From: Janthinobacterium lividum
GTDB taxonomy: Bacteria > Pseudomonadota > Gammaproteobacteria > Burkholderiales > Burkholderiaceae_D
Direction of reading: 5' to 3'
DNA length: 64,000 nucleotides
Assembly (NCBI RefSeq): GCF_034424625.1
Contig: NZ_CP139976.1
Coordinates: forward strand, 1,054,001 to 1,118,000
Below the pieces are notes generated by a model, which did not search any database, had not been told where the DNA came from, and saw only the letters and a program-made list of their open reading frames with translations. A program made the position numbers and the translations under genes. How positions within the stretch are numbered: position 1 is the first letter of the stretch; each line of letters opens with the position of its first letter. Below are positions 27,468 to 34,537 of the stretch, one piece after another.

Positions 27468-28928
27468 TTACAGACCGCCGGCGGTCTTGACCAGGCCGAA
27501 TACTTTGGTGTTGTCGATGGTGCCGAGGAAGGTTTCCGAACCCTTGCCGATGGCGCCCAGGAAGACGTCGGTGCCGCCGTGGGTTTCGTTGCCCGCCGTG
27601 GTGCGGATCACCGCTTCCTGGTGGTAATTATTGGCGCTGGTGACGGTTTCATCGAGGCTGGCCATGGCGGCGCGGCTCGACTGGGTGCGGTTTTCGCCAT
27701 TGCCGAAGCCGATGATCGAATACGGTGCGCCATCGAGGTCTTTCTCGACCGCGCCGGTCACGTAGTTCTTCACCACGCCCAGCACGCCAGGGTTGCCGGC
27801 AGCCGTCTTGCCCGTGCGCTTGGCGTAGCCGTTCAGCACCAGGGTGTGGTCATGGTCGGCCGTGACGATGATCAGGGTATTGGCCAGGGTCGGGTCGGTG
27901 AGCTTGGCTTTGTCGATGGCCGCCTTGATGGCGTTATCGAATGCGACGGTATCTTGCAGCGCTTTCTTGGCTGTGGTTTCGTGCAGCGCATGGTCGATGC
28001 GGCCGCCTTCGACCATCAGGAAATAACCCTTCTTGTTCTTGGCCAATACATCCATGGCCTTGGTGGTCATTTCCGCCAGGCTCGGTTCCTTGGCGGCATC
28101 GCGGTCCAGGTCGTAGCTCATGTGGCTGGACGTGAACACGCCGAACAGGCGCTCCGTCTTGGCCGCATCGACGGCCTTGAAGTCGGCGCCCGTGTTGGCG
28201 ACCGTGTAGCTCTTCGCTTTCAGTTCGGCGAGCAGGTCGCGTCCGTCGGAACGCTTGCCGCCATCCTTGAACGGCTTGAAGAATTGCGCGCCGCCACCGA
28301 GGACCACGTCCAGGCCGGCAGTGCCCAGCGCGCTGTTGTAGCCCGTACCGCCAGGCACCAGGGCTGCGGCGATATCGTTTTCCAGGTCGCGGTGGCAGAT
28401 GTGCGAATAGGTCGCCGCCGGCGTGGCATGCGTCACGCGTGCCGTGCTGACGACGCCGGCGGCAAAGCCCTTGGCCTTGGCCAGTTCCAGCAGGGTGGTG
28501 GCGGGCGTGCCGTTGCCGGTGCCGCATTTGTTGACCAGCTTGTTGCCGTTCGCATCCGTGCCCGGATCGATGGCGACCGTGTTGGCCGACATCGAGATGA
28601 CTTCATTGTTCATCTTGACGCCCGTCATGTAGGCGGCCATCGATGGCGCGCTGTCCGTCACTTGCGCGTCGTTCGAGAACGTCTTGACGAAGGCCGTTTC
28701 CGGCAGGGTGTCCATGGTCAGCGCACCCTCTTCGCCCACCGAATAGATGCGCGCGGCTGTCATGGTGGTCAGGCCCATGCCGTCGCCGAGGAAGAAGATG
28801 ACGTTTTTCGGCGGTGCTTCAGCCACTACCTCTTCTTTTTTGGCGTCGCTGCCGCAGGCGGCCAGCATCAGGGTGATGGCGACGCTGCAGCCAGCGACGG
28901 AAATTTTTCTGCGTGTCATGTGGTTCAT
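27468..28928 (-). CDS. Lipoprotein alkaline phosphatase (PhoA family), first of a tandem pair
   Basis: The protein has 486 residues from ATG 28928; ATG 28919 is possible. Unlike its neighbour it carries a lipobox (TLMLAAC, Cys25), so it is probably membrane-tethered. Catalytic motifs mirror the second copy: VIFFLGDGMGLTTMT, VTDSAPSMAAYMTG, MVEGGRIDHALHE, IVTADHDHTLVL and NETHGGTDVFLG. Blocks such as MNNEVISM are identical between the two. It heads a three-gene unit. A Pho-box-like direct repeat lies 37-58 bases upstream of the start, which would make the operon phosphate-starvation inducible. Confidence 0.92.
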   Translation of the reverse strand: MNHMTRRKISVAGCSVAITLMLAACGSDAKKEEVVAEAPPKNVIFFLGDGMGLTTMTAARIYSVGEEGALTMDTLPETAFVKTFSNDAQVTDSAPSMAAYMTGVKMNNEVISMSANTVAIDPGTDANGNKLVNKCGTGNGTPATTLLELAKAKGFAAGVVSTARVTHATPAATYSHICHRDLENDIAAALVPGGTGYNSALGTAGLDVVLGGGAQFFKPFKDGGKRSDGRDLLAELKAKSYTVANTGADFKAVDAAKTERLFGVFTSSHMSYDLDRDAAKEPSLAEMTTKAMDVLAKNKKGYFLMVEGGRIDHALHETTAKKALQDTVAFDNAIKAAIDKAKLTDPTLANTLIIVTADHDHTLVLNGYAKRTGKTAAGNPGVLGVVKNYVTGAVEKDLDGAPYSIIGFGNGENRTQSSRAAMASLDETVTSANNYHQEAVIRTTAGNETHGGTDVFLGAIGKGSETFLGTIDNTKVFGLVKTAGGL

Positions 28929-28964
28929 CCGGCTAGGTTTGAAAGAGCTAGCAAGATAACAATC

Positions 28965-28986
28965 CAATGTGACGCCCTCATGACGC
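28965..28986 (-). promoter_or_regulatory. Candidate Pho box (PhoB site)
   Basis: On the minus strand two GCGTCA-type half-sites (GCGTCATGAGG then GCGTCACATTG) repeat at exactly 11 bases, the PhoB period; each matches 4-5 of 7 consensus CTGTCAT positions. A GTTATC -10-like stretch follows toward the alkaline phosphatase genes. Confidence 0.45.
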
Positions 28987-29033
28987 TGTGACACATTTGG
29001 CCACGCCGGTGCGCGTCCGCCTGGCGTGTTGTT

Positions 29034-29723
29034 TTAGCGCACGTCCTCGGTGGAAAAGTACACCGTGCCGCGCAAGCGTGCCGTTGTTCCCAGCTGCGCG
29101 CGCAAGGCCGCCTGCAAGCTGGCGGCCGGGGTTTCCTGCACGCCCCGCTTGGCCGCCACGATGTCGCCATGCGGCGCCTGCGCAGGGCTGGTCCAGGCGA
29201 CGATATGTTCGAAATCGGGGCGGCTGTCGATGCGCTTGACGAGGAAGCGCTGCGTGCCGTCGCCCACCTGCAGATAGCGCGCGCTGGCGTGCGCGGCGGG
29301 TGCCGGCGACAGTTGGCGCATCAGCAGGACGCGCTCGACGATGATGGCGGCAGCGCCGTAACCGGGTTCGGCTTTTCCAGCCTTCTCGAAGTGCCCGCGC
29401 ACTACCGTCGCACGGAACTGGCGCAGCGGCAGCGGCGCGGCGGGCAGCAAGCGCGCCAGCTCGAAATGTTCCGGTTCGAGGGTCCACAGCGCCGTATGGC
29501 CATCGAGCTGCTGGCGCAGCCGCGCATCGAGGGCGGGGTCGGCCAGCCGCACTTGCAGCACCACCTGGTAATCGTGCGGCGCATGGAACATCGGCAGGTG
29601 CGAGGCATACAGCCCTTGCTTGCCGCCAAACAGCACCATGCCGTGCAGGCCCCAGGTCGGGGGCGCGGCGTGGGCGAGACTGGACAGCATCAGGAGCATG
29701 GCGGAAAGGAAGAAACGTAGCAT
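29034..29723 (-). CDS. Periplasmic protein of unknown function
   Basis: This 229-residue protein has a signal peptide (MLRFFLSAMLLMLSSLAHA-A). The mature N-terminus PPTWGLHGMVLFGGKQGLYA and the segment HLPMFHAPHDYQVVLQVRLA look like a conserved beta-rich secreted family, but I do not recognise it by name. There are no cysteines in the mature part and no catalytic motif. It lies on the minus strand, 105 bases upstream of the lipoprotein phosphatase start with the Pho-box-like site between, and is divergent from the LysR gene. It may share the phosphatase unit's transcription or be independent. Confidence 0.65.
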   Translation of the reverse strand: MLRFFLSAMLLMLSSLAHAAPPTWGLHGMVLFGGKQGLYASHLPMFHAPHDYQVVLQVRLADPALDARLRQQLDGHTALWTLEPEHFELARLLPAAPLPLRQFRATVVRGHFEKAGKAEPGYGAAAIIVERVLLMRQLSPAPAAHASARYLQVGDGTQRFLVKRIDSRPDFEHIVAWTSPAQAPHGDIVAAKRGVQETPAASLQAALRAQLGTTARLRGTVYFSTEDVR

Positions 29724-29822
29724 GGGAGGAATTGATGAGTTTTAATACCAGGATGATAGGGGCGGTATGATGGACGGTACAGCAACCATTTTTCACCTTT
29801 CGTGTCCCATTTGGAAATCATC

Positions 29823-30740
29823 ATGCATATGAGCCTTGCCGACCTGCGCGTGTTTTGCAGCGCCGCGCGCCTGCCGACCCTGGGCGCGGCGGCGCTGGAA
29901 TTGCACCTGACGCCATCGGCCGTGTCGAAAGCCTTGCGCCGCCTGGAGGGGGACATGGGCGCGCCCCTGTTTGACCGGAGCGGCAAGCAATTGCTGCTCA
30001 ACGACAGCGGCCGTTTGCTGCTCGAGCGTGCGCGCAGCTTGCTGGCGCTGGCCGAACAGGCGCGCCTGGACGTGATGGGCGAACGGGGCGCCATCGATGG
30101 CCGCATCGCCGGCCCTGCCTTGCTGCTGTGGCGCCACGCGGAGACCCTGGCGGCGGCGCTGGACGCCTATCCGCAGGCCAGCTTGCGTTTGCAACCGGCT
30201 TTCGAGGATGCGGCGCTGGCGGCCCTGGCGCGCGGCGATTGCCATGCGGCACTGGTGACGCAGGACGCCATCGCCCAGCGCGGCGCCGACTGGCCTGCCA
30301 CCTGGCACAGCACGGCGCTGGGCAGTATGCGCATGCTGCTGGCGGCCGGGCGCGGCCATGTGCTGGCGCGCGGCGTGCCGGCAGCCTGCGCATCCGTGCG
30401 CTGCGCCATGCAGGACGTCTTGCCGCACGCGTTTGCCAGCCCTGCCCACTCCCTGCTGTGCGGCGAGGAGCGGGGCCGCCATGCCGATGGCTGGCGCGGG
30501 GTGGCAGGGCGCACCATCCGCTACTGGAGCGACGACGTGCAGCTGCTGCTGGGCTATGTGCAGTCCGGCCGGGCGCTGGCCTACCTGCCCGACTTCGCCG
30601 TGCGCGCGCACGATTTGCTGCAGGTCGAGCTGGCCGGCAGCGTTGATTGCAGCGAACAGGTGCTGCTCGTGTGGGATGGCGCGCTGGCGGGGCAATGGCT
30701 GCATGCATTGGCGCGGCAGCTGTCTATTCATCCGAAATAA
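29823..30740 (+). CDS. LysR-family transcriptional regulator
   Basis: The protein has about 305 residues from ATG 29823 (GGAAA upstream); 29802 and 29829 are other in-frame starts. The N-terminal winged helix-turn-helix is typical: LADLRVFCSAARLPTLGAAA, then LTPSAVSKALRRLEGDMGAPLFDRSGKQLLL. The C-terminal effector domain (about 90-300) ends with the usual IRYWSDDVQLLLGYVQSGRALAYLPDF. It is divergent from the secreted unknown gene and is followed 88 bases later by an MBL-fold gene, either of which could be its target. It is not OxyR by sequence, since the redox cysteine context is absent. Confidence 0.9.
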   Translation: MHMSLADLRVFCSAARLPTLGAAALELHLTPSAVSKALRRLEGDMGAPLFDRSGKQLLLNDSGRLLLERARSLLALAEQARLDVMGERGAIDGRIAGPALLLWRHAETLAAALDAYPQASLRLQPAFEDAALAALARGDCHAALVTQDAIAQRGADWPATWHSTALGSMRMLLAAGRGHVLARGVPAACASVRCAMQDVLPHAFASPAHSLLCGEERGRHADGWRGVAGRTIRYWSDDVQLLLGYVQSGRALAYLPDFAVRAHDLLQVELAGSVDCSEQVLLVWDGALAGQWLHALARQLSIHPK

Positions 30741-30828
30741 GCAACAAACTATTGCGCTTTAACGGGTTTTTCTACCGGATTGAGCAACGTAAGATGCATG
30801 CATCCCAATCATTTTGTGAAGGCACAGC

Positions 30829-31698
30829 ATGTTCTCCAAATCCATCAGCAGCGTTCTTGTTTCCACCCTGTTTGCCGCCGGCGCCGCGTCGGCCGCCGCC
30901 AGCGCTCCCTTGACCCTGGAAGTCTTCAACCCGGGCGAAGCGGCGATCTTCCCTGTCGCTTCCGTGCTGGTTGCGGGCAAGCATGACGCCGTGCTGATCG
31001 ATGCGCAATTCTCGCGCGCCGAAGCGCAAAAGCTGGTGGAGAAGATCCGTGCCAGCGGCAAGAAACTGACGACCGTGTACATCAGCCACAGCGATCCCGA
31101 TTTTTACTTTGGCCTCGACGTGATCAAGGCCGCTTTCCCGCAGGCGAAAATCGTTGCCACGCCGGAAACAGTCGCGGAAATCCGCCGCAAGGCCGACGCC
31201 AAGGTCGGCTACTGGGGTCCTATCCTGAAAGACAATGCGCCGAAAAGCATCGTCATTCCCGAAGCGTTGCAAGGCAAGCGCATCAGCCTGGAAGGCCAGT
31301 CGCTGGATATCGCCGGCCCGACGCCAGCGCGCACCTATGTGTGGATTCCATCGATCAAGGCCATCGTCGGCGGCGTGGTACTGTTTGGCAACCTGCACGT
31401 ATGGACAGCCGATACGCAAAGCCTGCAATCGCGCCAGGACTGGCTCAAGACACTGGACGGCATCGCCGCCCTGAAACCCGTCACCGTCGTGCCCGGTCAC
31501 TTCAAGGTGGGTTCGCCCCTGACGCCGGACAGCATCAGTTTTACGCGCGACTATCTGGTGACGTTTGAAGCGGAAACGGCCAAGGCCGCCAATTCGGCCG
31601 CCCTGATTGAAGCGATGAAAATGCGCTATCCGAAGCTGGGCCTTGATGGCGCCCTGGAAACGAGCGCCAAGGTGGCCAAGGGCGAAATGAAATGGTAA
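30829..31698 (+). CDS. Secreted MBL-fold hydrolase with altered metal motif
   Basis: The protein has 289 residues with a signal peptide (about 1-23, VSTLFAAGAASAAAS). It has the metallo-beta-lactamase fold outline: VASVLVAGKHDAVLIDAQF strand, then the active-site loop, then VVPGHFKVG with a conserved histidine. The canonical HxHxDH loop is replaced by ISHSDPDFYFGL, keeping His and two Asp but losing two histidines. Metal binding may be altered to one site. Start ATG follows a weak ribosome site. A DsbA-family gene lies 20 bases downstream, so the pair is probably co-transcribed. Substrate is unknown. Confidence 0.82.
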   Translation: MFSKSISSVLVSTLFAAGAASAAASAPLTLEVFNPGEAAIFPVASVLVAGKHDAVLIDAQFSRAEAQKLVEKIRASGKKLTTVYISHSDPDFYFGLDVIKAAFPQAKIVATPETVAEIRRKADAKVGYWGPILKDNAPKSIVIPEALQGKRISLEGQSLDIAGPTPARTYVWIPSIKAIVGGVVLFGNLHVWTADTQSLQSRQDWLKTLDGIAALKPVTVVPGHFKVGSPLTPDSISFTRDYLVTFEAETAKAANSAALIEAMKMRYPKLGLDGALETSAKVAKGEMKW

Positions 31699-31718
31699 GC
31701 GGCAACAAGGAGTCAAGC

Positions 31719-32375
31719 ATGCCCACACTGCATTACATTTTCGACCCCCTGTGCGGCTGGTGCTACGGCGCCGCGCCGCTGGTCGAGGCGGCGCGCGCCG
31801 TGCCCGGATTGACGCTGGCGTTTCACGGCGGCGGCATGATGACGGGCAGTAATCGCCGCCAGATTACGTCCGCCTGGCGCGGCTATGTGCTGCCGCATGA
31901 CCGGCGCATCGAGCAATTGTCGGGCCAGCCGTTCGGCGACGCCTATATCGATGGCTTGCTGAACGACACGACGGCCATGCTGGATTCCGAACCGCCGATC
32001 ACGGCCATCCTGGCGGCCGAATCGTTGGCTGGCAAGGGCCTGGACATGCTGCAGCGCGTGCAGCGCGCTCATTACGTGGACGGCTTGCGCATTGCCGACC
32101 TGCCCGTGCTGGTGACCTTGGCGCAAGAGCTGGGCATGGATGGGACGGCATTCCAGGCCGAGTATGCGCAACAGGCGGGCACTGCCACGCAACGGCATAT
32201 CGATGCCAGCCGCGCCTTGCTGGCGCAGGTGGGCGGGCAGGGCTTTCCCACGTTCGTGCTCGACGATGGCAGCGGCACGCTGTCCGTGATCGATATCGGG
32301 GGCTTTTTGGGCCAGCCCGCGAAGTTGCAGGCGCAACTGGGTGGCGTGTGCGATGCGCAAAGGTGCGCATTGTAA
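31719..32375 (+). CDS. DsbA-family thioredoxin-fold protein (FrnE-like)
   Basis: The protein has 218 residues from ATG 31719 behind AAGGAGT; an in-frame ATG at 31692 overlaps the previous gene and is rejected. It lacks a signal peptide, so it is cytoplasmic. The active site is CGWC in YIFDPLCGWCYGAAPLVEA, followed by an inserted helical domain and the cis-proline segment GGQGFPTFVLDDG. This is the DsbA/2-hydroxychromene isomerase/FrnE type of oxidoreductase, often linked to stress tolerance. It follows the MBL gene and precedes the catalase gene by 92 bases. Confidence 0.88.
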   Translation: MPTLHYIFDPLCGWCYGAAPLVEAARAVPGLTLAFHGGGMMTGSNRRQITSAWRGYVLPHDRRIEQLSGQPFGDAYIDGLLNDTTAMLDSEPPITAILAAESLAGKGLDMLQRVQRAHYVDGLRIADLPVLVTLAQELGMDGTAFQAEYAQQAGTATQRHIDASRALLAQVGGQGFPTFVLDDGSGTLSVIDIGGFLGQPAKLQAQLGGVCDAQRCAL

Positions 32376-32467
32376 ATAGCTATCGATTCGATAAAATCAA
32401 TTAACTTTTCCTTTATTGTTGACCTGGTTACACTGCTTCCATTAGTCAACAACGAAGGAAAAGCAGC

Positions 32468-33931
32468 ATGAGCCAACAGCCGCCATTCAGTACCGCCTCG
32501 GGCATCCCCGTCGCCGACAACCAGAATTCCATCAGCGCCGGTCCCCGTGGCCCGCTGCTGCTGCAAGACTTCCACCTGATCGAAAAACTCCAGCATTTCA
32601 ACCGCGAGCGCATCCCCGAGCGCGTGGTCCACGCAAAAGGTTCGGGCGCCTACGGCACCTTTACCGTCACGCACGACATTTCACGCTACACCAAGGCCAA
32701 GCTGTTCAGTGAAGTGGGCAAGCAGACGGCGACCTTTGCGCGCTTTTCCACCGTCGGCGGCGAACGCGGCAGTGCAGACACGGAACGCGACCCGCGCGGC
32801 TTCGCCGTGCGCTTCTATACGGAAGAGGGTAACTGGGACCTGGTCGGCAACAACACGCCCATGTTCTTCATCAAGGACCCGATCAAGTTCCCCGACTTCG
32901 TCCATACGCAAAAGCGCGATCCGCAAAGCAACCTGAAATCGGCCGAGATGATGTTCGATTTCTGGAGCCATGCGCCGGAAAGCCTGCACCAGGTCACCAT
33001 GCTGTTCTCGGACCGCGGCACGCCGGACGGCTACCGCCACATGGATGGCTTCGGCAGCCACACGTATAGCCTGATCAATGCCGACGGCCAGCGCGTGTAT
33101 GTGAAATGGCACTTCAAGACGCGCCAGGGCATCAGGAATCTGCCTGCCGCGGAAGCGGGCCGCCTGGCCGGCGCCGACCCCGATTACGCCCAGCGCGACC
33201 TGTTCGGTGCCATCGAACGCGGTGATTTCCCGCAGTGGGAAGTCAAGCTGCAGGTGGCGACGCAGGAGCAGCTCGATGCATGGGAGCAGCGCACGGGCTG
33301 GAACCCGTTCGACCTGACGAAAGTGTGGCCGCATGCGGACTTCCCGCTGCTGCCGGTAGGCATCTTCGAGCTGAACCGCAACCCGGACAATTACCACGCG
33401 GAGGTCGAGCAGGCGGCCTTTTCGCCGGCCAACGCCGTGCCGGGCATGGGATACTCGCCGGACAAGATGCTGCAAGGCCGGCTGTTCGCCTACCACGACG
33501 CCCAGCTGTACCGGGTCGGCACGAATCACCAGCATCTGCCCGTGAATGCGGCCCGCTGCCCCTTCCATAACCAGCAGCGCGACGGCGGCATGGCGATCCA
33601 CAATGGCGGCGCGGCGCGCAACTATGCGAACGTGGCGGCGGCGGGCACGCAACCGCAAGGCCTGGGCCATGGCGAGGGGGCGCTGGCGCTCGATGGCGGC
33701 GCGGCGCGCTACGATGGGCGCGGCGTGGAAGACGATTACACGCAGGCCGGCAATCTGTTCCGCCTGATGTCCGCCCAGGCGAAGCAAAACCTGTTCGACA
33801 ACCTGGCAGGACCGTTGAGCCAGGTACGTGCGGAAACCTTGCAGCGTCAGCTCGGTCACTTCGACCGGGCCGATGCCGCCTACGGCGCCGGCGTGCGCGC
33901 CGCCCTGCAGGCGCGTGGCGTGACCCTGTAA
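32468..33931 (+). CDS. katA: Monofunctional heme catalase
   Basis: This 487-residue small-subunit (clade 3-like) catalase breaks down hydrogen peroxide. The essential distal histidine lies in ERVVHAKGSGAYGTF, the distal asparagine in LVGNNTPMFFIKDP and the proximal heme tyrosine in GRLFAYHDAQLYRVG. NADPH-binding clade features (VKWHFKTRQG) are present. Length fits clade 3. ATG 32468 follows AAGGAAAAGC. Upstream, 8-base inverted arms TTGTTGAC and GTCAACAA flank a TACACT -10-like hexamer. Its place after a DsbA-family gene suggests an oxidative-stress neighbourhood. The symbol katA is by similarity. Confidence 0.95.
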   Translation: MSQQPPFSTASGIPVADNQNSISAGPRGPLLLQDFHLIEKLQHFNRERIPERVVHAKGSGAYGTFTVTHDISRYTKAKLFSEVGKQTATFARFSTVGGERGSADTERDPRGFAVRFYTEEGNWDLVGNNTPMFFIKDPIKFPDFVHTQKRDPQSNLKSAEMMFDFWSHAPESLHQVTMLFSDRGTPDGYRHMDGFGSHTYSLINADGQRVYVKWHFKTRQGIRNLPAAEAGRLAGADPDYAQRDLFGAIERGDFPQWEVKLQVATQEQLDAWEQRTGWNPFDLTKVWPHADFPLLPVGIFELNRNPDNYHAEVEQAAFSPANAVPGMGYSPDKMLQGRLFAYHDAQLYRVGTNHQHLPVNAARCPFHNQQRDGGMAIHNGGAARNYANVAAAGTQPQGLGHGEGALALDGGAARYDGRGVEDDYTQAGNLFRLMSAQAKQNLFDNLAGPLSQVRAETLQRQLGHFDRADAAYGAGVRAALQARGVTL

Positions 33932-33941
33932 GCGTTTATTG

Positions 33942-33967
33942 CAGGCGGAACAAGCTGGTTCCGCCTG
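33942..33967 (+). terminator. Probable terminator hairpin after the catalase gene
   Basis: CAGGCGGAAC and GTTCCGCCTG form a perfect 10-base stem with a 6-base loop, followed by a T-poor tail TTGTTG. Confidence 0.6.
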
Positions 33968-34101
33968 TTGTTGATCCAGCACAAATTAGAGATGAATACC
34001 AAATATTGCCGTATGGACATATTTGCCGCCCATGCGTAGACTTGTCGGTCTGATGATCGCGCAGCCTTCCCGGCGGCGTCCTGACTAGAAAGTCTTGCAA
34101 T

Positions 34102-34485
34102 ATGAATATGGCGAAGCTGTCGGTGCATGGGGACGACCCCACGCTCAAATCCATCCTTGAAGTCTTGCCCACCGATCCGGAACGGCAATGGCGCAAGGGC
34201 GAGGCGAAGGGCGCGGGCCGCGTGCATCTCGATTCCGGCTTCGAGGTGCTGATCGCGCAGGCATCCAAATCGCAAGTGTTGCCCTCACGCATACGCAGCT
34301 ACCTGGCCGAATGCCGCTCGCGCGGCGTCAGCTTCAGCATGCCGCGCATCGTGGCCGAACTGCAACTGGAGTTGAATGGCGACGATACGCTCGATGCGCC
34401 GCTCGACCTCTCGCTGGCCGACATGCAGCACCTGACGGAAATGGGCATCAGCCTGAGTCTGGTAACGCGTTCCGCCGCAGCCTGA
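34102..34485 (+). CDS. Small protein of unknown function, possibly DUF4279-like
   Basis: This 127-residue soluble protein follows a 170-base gap. No signal peptide or membrane segment is visible. The pattern of a short strand, then Trp-Arg-Lys-Gly (ERQWRKGEA), a helix with SRIRSYLAECRSRG, a strand AELQLELNG and a final LSLADMQHLTEMGISLSL resembles the DUF4279 immunity-like fold, but this is a loose match from memory. ATG 34102 has ACTAGAAAG upstream. It is alone between the catalase and the ABC/peptidase gene, with a bidirectional terminator after it. Confidence 0.6.
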   Translation: MNMAKLSVHGDDPTLKSILEVLPTDPERQWRKGEAKGAGRVHLDSGFEVLIAQASKSQVLPSRIRSYLAECRSRGVSFSMPRIVAELQLELNGDDTLDAPLDLSLADMQHLTEMGISLSLVTRSAAA

Positions 34486-34501
34486 TGAGCGCCTGACACT
34501 T

Positions 34502-34537
34502 AAAAAATGGCCACCTGTTCAGGGTGGCCATTTTTTG
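34502..34537. terminator. Bidirectional rho-independent terminator
   Basis: AAAAAATGGCCACC-TGTTCA-GGGTGGCCATTTTTT is a perfect stem with A and T runs between convergent genes. Confidence 0.93.

Noticed and set aside
32378..32402. OxyR site before the catalase gene
   Set aside because: ATAGCTAT and GATA pieces occur, but the spacing of ATAG/CTAT elements does not fit the OxyR pattern.
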